From: Cryptomeria japonica
Lineage: Eukaryota; Streptophyta; Pinopsida; Cupressales; Cupressaceae
NCBI RefSeq assembly: GCF_030272615.1
Contig: NC_081409.1
Coordinates: 615,644,755-615,708,754 of the forward strand
Direction: 5' to 3'
Length of the DNA: 64,000 nt
The position numbers and the translations under genes are program-made. Positions within the stretch are counted from its first letter, which is position 1. Every line of letters starts with the position of its first letter. Shown here piece after piece: positions 46,505-58,600 of this stretch. Under the pieces are notes generated by a model that worked only from the letters and a program-made list of their open reading frames with translations, had not been told where the DNA came from and did not search any database.

Positions 46505-47143
46505 TATATGAGAATACGTGAAAAACTAATAAAACATAAATGTTTCACCTCTATAAAACTTTAGGGTCAACATTAACGAGACCTACATGTCTCAATGCTT
46601 TGGATTGTCTTAAAATTATGATGGTTTTTTAATTTATGATGCATAAAAAGAATGTATATATATAAAAAGGATGACACAACATTCCATTCCTCCTACATCA
46701 TATATCTCTCCCGTTTGAAAGCATTTTGATGACCTTTTTGGTATTTGAGTGACTTGTTGTAGGTTAGAGTTCTTGGCAGTCTCTTTGGACAACATTCACA
46801 GTTTCTCTTGTGAACTTTATTATTGTTGCAGCTTCATGAATTGCTCATGACATCATTTCCATAAGCATCTTGGAAAGGGAAGTTTACTTATCCTTCTCTC
46901 CTTTTATTTTACATATTATCATCCTTTGTCTCGTACTGTTTTCCAATTCTCTTTATCATTTATTTTCCCTATGGCTTTTATTTTGGTTGTCTGTGGAGGT
47001 GGAAACATCAAAATAAGGGTTTGACTTAGGCAAACTCCAAAACACAACCCCTAACATTTTCCTTACTGCTTATGTGTAGGTTCTCGATCATGGGAAGAAG
47101 ATCATTTAGTGGGAGGCTTCAATCATGGACCAACTATGAGTCT
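46505..47143. other. Spacer between the two large elements
   Basis: Host or older repeat sequence; no gene recognised. It is continuous with 29,287 on the left (Tat target) and with 60,461 on the right (LARD target). Confidence 0.5.
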
Positions 47144-47148
47144 CTTTC

Positions 47149-50100
47149 TGTAATGCCCATACCCTAGTCAGACTTTTAAAACCTGTTTAACCTTAATTGA
47201 CTTCCTATGTGGCATTCTTGAATGGTAGATTAACCGATATGCAATGTGTAGTTTAGATAATATAAATAAATTGTGCATACTTATTATTGTGCTTTTGCAT
47301 CGATTTTCGTGTAAATGTAATTGTTTCCTAACCCTAGAGATAAATCTTGAGCTAACGCCTTCATTGAATATGTATATGTATATGCATGCTTGTATGAATT
47401 CATGGGTGCAGGAGATTGCAGGTACAACACCCCTTAGAGCAAGGTTTACCTCCTTTGGAATTTGCAAGGCTGAGAATGCTCGTTCATCTTTTGAATTCGG
47501 ATTTAGTGGTCATATAACTCTCGTCTTGCCTTAGCCATGGTTAGGTGAGCATCGTGTGTGGATTCGTGGGGCTTGCTTTCATTGGGATGCGTGTCGAGAG
47601 ATTTGGAGGACTCCCTCGATTTGCGTGCCATGCGCGAGGTAAGTGAGGTTTGTGATCCTAAGTATTAAATTTAAATTTATGAGTAGACGAGCACATTAGA
47701 AATTTAGAAATTTAAATGGGTAGCTTCTTCTATATGATTAATCATTAATTTAAGAGATTGCTTTAAATTGTTATTGTAACAAGCTTAAGGTGTTTAACTG
47801 GGGTTAGTGTGCTCATTTACGCATTTGTAACTTTTACGTATTTGTAGTTGAGAAATTAGAATAAATAAGACTCTTGTACTAGATTAGTCATGTATTTTAA
47901 AATGTCGCTTTATTTTGTTGCAGCGAGTTAATTTAATAGTTAATTTTAATAACGACGATTTTAATAAATTATGCATTTTAGAAAGGAATTTTTTTTTTTA
48001 AAGTCATTGAGAGATAGAATTAAATTACTCATTTTCGCACTTTGGAAGAAAAAGGGGTAAATTATTATTATTTAAATGAAATTATTTTCTTTTACTTGTA
48101 AAGTCGATAAAGTATAAAAGTTTGACTTTTAGAAAATTAAATTAATCAAATGCCTTAACCGGTCAATAGTTCCAAAATATAAATGTAGAACTAAATCGAT
48201 ATTGAGAAATTAAAAATTTAAAAAAAAGAAATAGAAGCATTATAATTTTAATAAGGAAAACAAATGAGATGTATTAAATAAGGTAAATGAATGACTTCCA
48301 TTTCATTTTTCATTCATTTTATTTCAAAAACAAATGCCTAATTTCGAAATTTAAAATTAGGGCAAAATTAGGGCTTTTTCTTTTTAACCTAGTTTTGGAG
48401 ACATTTTGGGGGCTTCTTGGCTTTTGGTCTTTTTTTGGAAAAACATGGTTCTTGCAAGGGAGATTGGGGATTTTGGAGAGGGAGGAGGAAAGAGAGCAGC
48501 TGATTTGGGAGCTCATCTTCATCAAAATCTCTTCCCGGAAAGCGTTTGGAGGTAAGAAATTTTAATCTACCCTTTTTGTTGCATGAGTGTTTTCTTTTAG
48601 ATTTAGTTTTCAGTTTGGTTGAAGGCTTGGTTGTTCTTGGTTAAAGATTGGCCATGGTTTTTGGGATATTTTGAGAAAGAGAAAATCTTCTCCATTCTTA
48701 GTTTAAACAATCTGGAAATTCAGTTTATGACTGTAAAAATGAGGGTTTTCTACATTTTCGTTTTGGGTGTTTTGTTCATGTTTATTCAACAAAAAAAAAA
48801 ATTGTTCTCAGTTGGTTGTTTATTTGGAGAAATCTGGAAAAACATATGGGTGATGAATCCCTTTCAAAAAAAGGAGATGGCTGTGACTGGGTTTGCTTTC
48901 AAAAAGAGGGTTTGCTGGAAAATATTGCAAAACAGTGTTTCCAAACTGTGTGTTTGATTACATATGTATTGTTTCTTTTAAAAAAATAAAATATATATCT
49001 ATATATTATTTAGCAAAATTTGACTGCATTCTGGCAGATTAAAACTGGGTCTGAGATTTGTTGTTTTTACCAGAGTTTTCTGTTAAAAAAATGAAATAAA
49101 ACAAAATTTTAAAAAAAAAAATATATAAAAAAGAATATTTTATGCCCCCCCCCCCCATCGCTGGGAGGAGGCATTGCTACCATGGTAGCTACTGCTACCA
49201 GCTGGTAGCAGCGCTACCAAGGGTAGCGGCCTGCTACCAGTTGGTAGCAGCGCTACCAATGGTAGCGTGGCTACCATGGGGGCCCACATGGGAGTCCACG
49301 TGGGTAACCCCATTTCAACTTCCTCTTTTTTTTTTAAATTTAAATTTCATTTTTATTTATTGCTTTAAAATATAAAAAAAACAAAAGGTCAAAAAAAAAA
49401 CATTAAAATAAATTATTGTTATGGCAGCAATGAAGAAAAATAATAAAATAATGAATTTTCAAATGGGGTATTAATTATTTAAAATCACTCTGTTGCTTCT
49501 TGGTTTATTTAATATAATTAAGTTGAGTAATAAATTATATTTGGAAATTAGAATTTTGATATTTAGAAACCAATATAGTAATACAAGTTTTGGCTGCACA
49601 CTGATCTATGCAAATGATATTAATTATTGTTAACTATAAATTATGGTTAAATGTGGGGGTTATTTCTAAATTGGTTAGTTACTGATTGGGGTCCCTGTAT
49701 TCTCGTTTAAATTTACGCAAGGATTCATAGATCATTGGGGGGGGGGTGTCTCCTTTCCATTTCAAAGGTTCCTTTTAAAGTATATTTTCCTTGATTTGGG
49801 TACTAGTGTATAGTTCTAGACCAACATGTCAGTGATGTGAATCCAAGGCTTAAGTAAAATACCCGAATGAGAAATGCTTACGTTTATGTGAACTTAGTTG
49901 GAAAACTTGTAGAGTTGTATTTACTGACTGAGATGGTCATTTGTAGTATGGTTGTGGTCGCCAAAAAGGCAAGATTGTAAAGACATGTAAATATGTAACC
50001 TTAACTAAATAATACCAAAAGGGTCTTGCAGTTGAGCAGACCCGGAGATGTAGCCCATCCGGGGTGAACTCCGAGATCATTCCTGTGTTATGCGATGTTT

Positions 50101-51918
50101 ATAGCGTACTTTGTTTTATGTTTTAAATTATCTTGAATGGTTGTATTCTTGCAAAGTGTATGGTGGAAATTTAATGAATTCAAATTTAAGTGCATAACAT
50201 TATTCATATGGATAAATGAAGTTATTTAAGTTTATAAAACGTTGTGAATTATGAATATGGAAAGGTATTTAAATATTGAAATTAAAGTTGTGGAAAAAGT
50301 AATTTGATAATGTAAATTTAAAATGTAATAGTGGGAAGAATCTTGCTAGAATACTTTATTCGATTAACTTGTTATTAAGAATATAAATGGAATGAATGTA
50401 AAAAGGAAACAAAGTTAAAATCTATGTCACAATTCCTAGACTGAAATCTAAAGGATGAACATCATATAAACATCTATCTTTTACCTTAGTGAATGAATTC
50501 TCGCCATGTTAATTATGCTTCATTGCATTGGATGATTTGTTAAGTTATTTCACGTTTTAATCTTAACATTAATCCTCACCAGATTAATTTGATAATTGGG
50601 TGAACTCAATTTAGATATCCATATTTTAATCCTTATAAAAGGAATCCCTCATGCTTGCTAAGATTGAACTAGAATGGGAAACGTCATGTTAATTATGTTT
50701 CATTATATTGGATATAGTTGTTTGGTCAATTACGTTTAATCTTAACAAATTAACCTTACCGAAATTTAACTTGATAATTGGTGAGACTCAACTAGTCCAC
50801 CATAATTAAAACCCCAACAAATGAATTTCTTTATGATTGTTAAAGATGAACTGAAAAAGAAGGGATTCAATTAGTTGTTGATACATTAAATCTAATAAAA
50901 GAATCTCTCTCACATTATACTCATTTAACAATAAAAAAAAAAGTGATTTGCAACAAGATAATTGTAATTCAATCCTAATGGAAGAACAACTCTTGGAACT
51001 TATACTTTAATCTTGAAATGTTAGATATTATCTTGCTAACTATATCTTAAAGTTAAAGGTTGAACTCATGTGGCTCTAATACATTTCCAACGTAATGATT
51101 TTTGCCATCTAGTAGTACTATTAAAACTCCAAATGAATTTCCATGGCTACTCATATTTTACCTTTCATAAAAGAACTTCAATTCATTAGTTGGCTACGCA
51201 TGGAATCAAATAAAGGGACCTCACTCTGTTAATAGTAGATAATCCTTAAGGAACGAATTCTTCCTATTAACCATACCTTTTAATATTTAAAAAAAACTAT
51301 ATATCAAATGTGAGTGAATACTTTAGAATCAAATGATGGAATCCTCGTTTTACTAATCGTAGTTTAACCCTAAACGAATGAATCTCATTAAGCATATTTA
51401 TAGCATTAAAGGATGACGTCAAGGGTGGATGGTTATCTTAAAAAAAAAACCTACTGAAAGAACCTCGTTATATTAAACGCTTGGAACCAATTGGAGACCT
51501 CTAAAAGAAAATTATGAATTTAAGTGCACTGAAATAAATAATCTACCAAAGGCCTCCTAACCACCAAAGTAAATGAATGCTTCCTAAAAATTATAAGAGG
51601 TCAGACTGTCGAACACTTATATAATCAAGATCTATGCAATATCTCGTAAATAAGATATCCAGTTTAATGAATCTAATGACGCAAGTTGAGTTAGGTGTAA
51701 GGTTATGTAATCGCGTTGGGAAACCTCTTAGGATCTTTTAGCCTTCCGCTGTGTTATCTAGTTAGAGATAACTTTGAGATAACTTCAATCTATCTTAATA
51801 ATGTAACTTTTCATTAACGCTCTTAATTATTATTAAAAAAAATAAAAATAAAAAATTTTACACTCTAATTGAGTGTTTTTAACTTAAACCCTTAGGGGTT
51901 TCCTGGCGGGGCATTACA
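47149..51918 (+). repeat. 5' LTR of the LARD
   Basis: Nearly identical to 55,687-60,455. Predicted frames (for example 47,244-47,534, 48,287-48,565 and 48,619-48,957) occur in both LTRs, have no recognisable domain, and are not called as genes. It contains a C12 run at about 49,145-49,156 followed by the palindrome cluster. Confidence 0.93.
49176..49267. repeat. Cluster of five palindromes in the 5' LTR
   Basis: Five consecutive dyads: GCTACCATGGTAGC (perfect, 49,176-49,189), TGCTACCAGCTGGTAGCA (perfect, 49,193-49,210), CGCTACC-3-GGTAGCG (49,212-49,228), CTGCTACCA-2-TGGTAGCAG (49,231-49,250) and CGCTACC-3-GGTAGCG (49,251-49,267). Arms can pair within or between units. Surrounding LTR sequence is AT-rich. 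Confidence 0.95.
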
Positions 51919-51920
51919 CT

Positions 51921-51934
51921 TGGTATCAGAGCCC
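51921..51934 (+). promoter_or_regulatory. LARD primer-binding site (initiator Met tRNA)
   Basis: TGGTATCAGAGCCC, 2 bp after the terminal CA of the 5' LTR. Confidence 0.88.
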
Positions 51935-54900
51935 ATGTTGCAACACTGGGATCTCTGGTTTTGCTTGTGCCCTTAGTTGTTGTGTGTGTGTCTATCTTAT
52001 GTTGTATGCTTGTCCACCTTGATGTGAGAGTGTGATTTAACAAACCCTAATTGTGTGTAACATGTGTGTTCACAGTTTGTTTTTCACCTTATTGATGTGG
52101 GTGTTTTGGAAATAATTATGGGTGTTTTGTCTACCTATTGAGGTCTTGGTCTATGACTTCTCTTCTTTGAAAAGGATTCGTATGTACCTTCGTTCTTGCT
52201 TTGTTTTACTCTTTTGACTAATCCACCTGAGTTGGTTGTTAATGTCGGGGATCCAAAGTACGAAATGTGCTTGTTTATGGTTTTGATCTATCTTAATGAT
52301 TGTCCACTTTAAAGGCTAGAATGACAAATGTTAATGCTTATCATGTAGTACATTGAGTGATTATGACTCATCTTCTTTTCTCTTTCTGTAAGTAAATTAA
52401 AATGAATTGATATGTGTAGTTACCTCTTAGTTAAGTTTTCTAATTGCAAGAGAAAGGATGATATTTCTTGAGCCTTGTGTGAGCTTCATAACGTTTTTGT
52501 GCTTTAGATTGTGAAAAGGATTGATTTAGGAGTTAATTTTTGGTTAATGATAGAAAATGGTATGTTTGCTTTAAAGGGTTCTCCATGTGTTTGGTAGGAG
52601 TAATATAATTAAATTCCATTTTAAGTAAGGTGCATTAAAATGCACATAGTGATTTTGTGAAAATTGCTTGATGTGAAAAAGAATACCAAAAGAGGGCATG
52701 TTGTAGTAGCTTCAAGAGTGAACTAATGTGCTCCTCGAAAGATTGTTTTATGTGCTTAACTAAACTAGTGTGATTTAGGACCTATTAAATGACGCGCCAT
52801 TTAACTTGCTTGGGAATTAGATAATTGCCTTATTGTGTTTAAGAAAGAGTAAATGAGAGACTTGTTGGTTTGTATGCACTAAAGGTGTAAAATCTAGTAG
52901 ATAGCCCTTCATTTACCTCCCTGTCGTATTATAAATTTTCAATGTTAGATTTTATGTGTTATTGTATTGTATTGTATTACGAATAGTGATTGTGCTCCAG
53001 AAGACTTGTATTACAAAAAGAAAATTTGGTTATTTTGAATTCTTGTTCGAAAAACTAGAACATTATAGTGCAGCAATAATGATTAGAAATGTCATGTTAG
53101 GATGCTTTGACACCTTCCTAAAAGATAGCAAAATGAAAACTGTGCAACTCAAATGATAAACTTATATCCGAGCATATGGAGTGATTTTGAAATTCTTGTG
53201 TATTCGTAGGAAATGGTTGAATTTCCAACTCCTTTCCTCCTCTTGTCTAAAATATAGGAATTGTTATTTTTGAAACACTATTTAGAATGCAGTGATTTAA
53301 AGAAATTCTTATAATGCATATGAAATTTTATGTTGCTTTGGGCTTCTAATTGAAAGGGGAACATTTTTCATCTTGGAAAGGGAGATTGCATAGTTAGTAA
53401 TGTGAATGAAAAATGCTTAGGGAAGATTGAGAAAGATATCAGAATGATGTTATTTCTTTGTGTAAAATTGAATTGTTGAAAATATCAGTACGTGGATCTA
53501 GAGTAAACATTGTTTTGGTGATTCATGTGTAAAGCATAATTAAAACTTCCTTTAAGTATATGTTAGCATAATGTAAAGTACTCCCCGTAAATGTGACTAA
53601 ACCAGTGATGGTGCTATTCTGTGTGTGTTGTGAGAAACCCGTACTTGCTATGTGTGCCCATGGGATGGTGAAGTAATCAACCATGGGGGATATGTTTGTT
53701 TATGAGTATGGGAAACCATACCTATCTATGTGATGTTGCTTATTTGTTTCCTTACTGAGTGCCAACCCACGGGTTGTTGATAAGTCAGTATGTGAAGGGG
53801 TAGTAGTAGAAGTCACCATTCCTTGAATAGCATGAACAGCGTATGAGTAATGTCGACGCGAAGCGACTTTAGCTTCCCTATTTTGAGGAAAAGTATGGTT
53901 TTGTAATGAAACTATAACATAGGTGTACTCAATACTTCCCCTTGTGATGAACCGATTTATGAGGTTCATGTGTGCCAGCCTTATTCCTATCCTTAATCTT
54001 GAGCATATAGATGACAGTTTTTGAGCATATTGTTGGATTCCATTGGAGCATTTGTTGCCTTGTCTTCATGAGAGGCGTGGTATTTTCTTACATAAGTTGC
54101 CAACTAACTAGTGTTGGTAGACTTGTGGGTGGACCTTAGCCATGTATACCTCTGGCTTACGGCGAGTATCCTGAGAGGAACATCGCTATGCGGAGTGTGA
54201 CCAGCGCATGCCTTATCCGCGGGGTACACTGCCATGCGGGATACGTCCATTGCGTGCTTTGTCCGCTTGGAGTATTGCCATGCCGTGCTGAGACACGATG
54301 CGGGATGTAGTAGACATTTCCATGCGGCCTACCAATAGGTATAGGGTAGAGCCATGCCACGTGACGACATGATGCGGGGTGATGCCGAGGTGCACACTGC
54401 CATGCCATGCAGGTGTGTGACTTGGCCACACCACATGATGAGCTACTAGGATAGCTAGACGATTGTTCCTTCCTTCCTCGTTGGTGGCTAGCTACTAGTC
54501 ACGTAGTGATGTAATGTGCAAATTATGATTTTCTTTTAATTATTTATTTATTTCTTTGTGGGCCAGCAATTTGTTCTACTTTGACCTTGACAGTTTAGCC
54601 ACGATCTTGCGATCTTGATTCTTCTTGATTTGATGTTGCAAATCCGGAAATTATTTTCTTGTTTTATTGTTGGAATTGACAATTATTATCTTTAATCCTT
54701 TGTACTTTGGTGGCTAAACCGGTTTATCCTTGTTGTTTTCGTATGCTGGTCTTGTGTTGTAATGTGAATTCCTCTCCAAGAACGTAGGAGACGGGCTTGG
54801 ATGAGTGTATACGAGGAAGTAGACGCAAGGAACCTTGAGGATGGAGGTATGTGAGGCTGTGAAAACAGCTAGGATCCACTACCTACCTATGAGTGGTGAC

Positions 54901-55670
54901 TATCTCTTGGAGGCTAAACACCTTACACAACAAGGGATATTCACGAGGGACTTGTATGGAAGGTAAGCACCGCTATGGTGTACCCTAGCACCATCAAGCC
55001 CTCGAGTGAGATGTTGGATATTTGTTGATCATGTGTTTATTCTGAGAGCAGGCATTGAGATGTGGATCATATATGTTACCCTTGACCGAGCATTAGACAT
55101 GCTCACATGTGGCCTATTGTGTTGTGCAAACCAGTTTTGTGGATGGATATTATGTGTAATCATGGATTAAATGGTATTAACTTGTTACTATGTTATGGGG
55201 CATAGTCATTGGAAAGGATCTTGTATGTCTGAGAAAGGTAAACAATTGAGTTCTTACGTTGTTCTTATTTGTTGAGAAGTTAACTTGGTCGTAGAAAATG
55301 TTTTATTGAGGCTAGTTTTATGTGATAAAATTTTGTGAAAGAGATGAATTGGTGAAAGAAATTGACCTTGAGAGCACATTTCCTTGTCATGTTTGATAAA
55401 TGAGTATGATAACTGTGCTTATATATTTTAATTGCTTTAAATTTGGTGAAATAAAAAGGGAAAAGTCTCGTATCCTTGCTATGATTGAGTGTAGATTATA
55501 GAAGGCTTGAAGGTGTGAATGATGTTAGATGCATTTTTATTGGTGAATAATGTTTTAAATTGTTGACAAAATAGTTGTTTGTGCAAATTGATAATTGTTA
55601 ATTGAGTTTAAGGTCTAATAAGTGTTGCAGGACTTCCGTTTAACCTTGCGACTTCCAGGAGTAGGTCGGA
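51935..55670 (+). other. LARD internal region, non-coding
   Basis: No frame longer than about 90 codons and no gag, protease, RT, RNase H or integrase motif seen in any frame. A GC-rich block lies at 54,110-54,450. The region probably supplies only packaging and priming signals. Confidence 0.75.
54150..54440. repeat. GC-rich ATGCGG/GCCATGC repeat block
   Basis: Irregularly repeated CTGCCATGCGGGATA-like segments: GCTATGCGGAGTGTGACC, CACTGCCATGCGGGATAC, GTATTGCCATGCCGTGCT, ACGATGCGGGATGTAG and others. The block is CpG-rich within an AT-rich interior. The two minus-strand frames across it are low-complexity translations of the repeat. Confidence 0.7.
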
Positions 55671-55686
55671 ACCTAGGGGGGGAGAA
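55671..55686 (+). promoter_or_regulatory. LARD polypurine tract
   Basis: AGGGGGGGAGAA-type tract ending directly at TGTAATGCCC of the 3' LTR. Confidence 0.85.
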
Positions 55687-58600
55687 TGTAATGCCCATAC
55701 CCTAGTCAGACTTTTAAAACCTGTTTAACCTTAATTGACTTCCTATGTGGCATTCTTGAATGGTAGATTAACCGATATGCAATGTGTAGTTTAGATAATA
55801 TAAATAAATTGTGCATACTTATTATTGTGCTTTTGCATCGATTTTCGTGTAAATGTAATTGTTTCCTAACCCTAGAGATAAATCTTGAGCTAACGCCTTC
55901 ATTGAATATGTATATGTATATGCATGCTTGTATGAATTCATGGGTGCAGGAGATTGCAGGTACAACACCCCTTAGAGCAAGGTTTACCTCCTTTGGAATT
56001 TGCAAGGCTGAGAATGCTCGTTCATCTTTTGAATTCGGATTTAGTGGTCATATAACTCTCGTCTTGCCTTAGCCATGGTTAGGTGAGCATCGTGTGTGGA
56101 TTCGTGGGGCTTGCTTTCATTGGGATGCGTGTCGAGAGATTTGGAGGACTCCCTCGATTTGCGTGCCATGCGCGAGGTAAGTGAGGTTTGTGATCCTAAG
56201 TATTAAATTTAAATTTATGAGTAGACGAGCACATTAGAAATTTAGAAATTTAAATGGGTAGCTTCTTCTATATGATTAATCATTAATTTAAGAGATTGCT
56301 TTAAATTGTTATTGTAACAAGCTTAAGGTGTTTAACTGGGGTTAGTGTGCTCATTTACGCATTTGTAACTTTTACGTATTTGTAGTTGAGAAATTAGAAT
56401 AAATAAGACTCTTGTACTAGATTAGTCATGTATTTTAAAATGTCGCTTTATTTTGTTGCAGCGAGTTAATTTAATAGTTAATTTTAATAACGACGATTTT
56501 AATAAATTATGCATTTTAGAAAGGAATTTTTTTTTTTAAAGTCATTGAGAGATAGAATTAAATTACTCATTTTCGCACTTTGGAAGAAAAAGGGGTAAAT
56601 TATTATTATTTAAATGAAATTATTTTCTTTTACTTGTAAAGTCGATAAAGTATAAAAGTTTGACTTTTAGAAAATTAAATTAATCAAATGCCTTAACCGG
56701 TCAATAGTTCCAAAATATAAATGTAGAACTAAATCGATATTGAGAAATTAAAAATTTAAAAAAAAGAAATAGAAGCATTATAATTTTAATAAGGAAAACA
56801 AATGAGATGTATTAAATAAGGTAAATGAATGACTTCCATTTCATTTTTCATTCATTTTATTTCAAAAACAAATGCCTAATTTCGAAATTTAAAATTAGGG
56901 CAAAATTAGGGCTTTTTCTTTTTAACCTAGTTTTGGAGACATTTTGGGGGCTTCTTGGCTTTTGGTCTTTTTTTGGAAAAACATGGTTCTTGCAAGGGAG
57001 ATTGGGGATTTTGGAGAGGGAGGAGGAAAGAGAGCAGCTGATTTGGGAGCTCATCTTCATCAAAATCTCTTCCCGGAAAGCGTTTGGAGGTAAGAAATTT
57101 TAATCTACCCTTTTTGTTGCATGAGTGTTTTCTTTTAGATTTAGTTTTCAGTTTGGTTGAAGGCTTGGTTGTTCTTGGTTAAAGATTGGCCATGGTTTTT
57201 GGGATATTTTGAGAAAGAGAAAATCTTCTCCATTCTTAGTTTAAACAATCTGGAAATTCAGTTTATGACTGTAAAAATGAGGGTTTTCTACATTTTCGTT
57301 TTGGGTGTTTTGTTCATGTTTATTCAACAAAAAAAAAAATTGTTCTCAGTTGGTTGTTTATTTGGAGAAATCTGGAAAAACATATGGGTGATGAATCCCT
57401 TTCAAAAAAAGGAGATGGCTGTGACTGGGTTTGCTTTCAAAAAGAGGGTTTGCTGGAAAATATTGCAAAACAGTGTTTCCAACTGTGTGTTTGATTACAT
57501 ATGTATTGTTTCTTTTAAAAAAAAAATATATATATCTATATATTATTTAGCAAAATTTGACTGCATTCTGGCAGATTAAAACTGGGTCTGAGATTTGTTG
57601 TTTTTACCAGAGTTTTCTGTTAAAAAAACGAAATAAAACAAAATTTAAAAAAAAAAAATATAAAAAAAAGAATATTTTATGCCCCCCCCCCCCCATCGCT
57701 GGGAGGAGGCATTGCTACCATGGTAGCTACTGCTACCAGCTGGTAGCAGCGCTACCAAGGGTAGCGGCCTGCTACCAGTTGGTAGCAGCGCTACCAATGG
57801 TAGCGTGGCTACCATGGGGGCCCACATGGGAGTCCACGTGGGTAACCCCATTTCAACTTCCTCTTTTTTTTTTAAATTTAAATTTCATTTTTATTTATTG
57901 CTTTAAAATATAAAAAAAACAAAAGGTCAAAAAAAAAACATTAAAATAAATTATTGTTATGGCAGCAATGAAGAAAAATAATAAAATAATGAATTTTCAA
58001 ATGGGGTATTAATTATTTAAAATCACTCTGTTGCTTCTTGGTTTATTTAATATAATTAAGTTGAGTAATAAATTATATTTGGAAATTAGAATTTTGATAT
58101 TTAGAAACCAATATAGTAATACAAGTTTTGGCTGCACACTGATCTATGCAAATGATATTAATTATTGTTAACTATAAATTATGGTTAAATGTGGGGGTTA
58201 TTTCTAAATTGGTTAGTTACTGATTGGGGTCCCTGTATTCTCGTTTAAATTTACGCAAGGATTCATAGATCATTGGGGGGGGGTGTCTCCTTTCCATTTC
58301 AAAGGTTCCTTTTAAAGTATATTTTCCTTGATTTGGGTACTAGTGTATAGTTCTAGACCAACATGTCAGTGATGTGAATCCAAGGCTTAAGTAAAATACC
58401 CGAATGAGAAATGCTTACGTTTATGTGAACTTAGTTGGAAAACTTGTAGAGTTGTATTTACTGACTGAGATGGTCATTTGTAGTATGGTTGTGGTCGCCA
58501 AAAAGGCAAGATTGTAAAGACATGTAAATATGTAACCTTAACTAAATAATACCAAAAGGGTCTTGCAGTTGAGCAGACCCGGAGATGTAGCCCATCCGGG

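Noticed and set aside
46505-47143. Possible remnant of another LTR retrotransposon around a GGTGGAAACATCAAAATAAG segment
   Set aside because: Looks vaguely like a gypsy U5/leader but no PBS, partner LTR or duplication could be matched.
47244-49375. Open frames in the LARD LTR, repeated at 55,782-57,913
   Set aside because: They lie within LTRs, include homopolymer and palindrome translations, show no domain, and one is altered by a 1-bp length change between copies.
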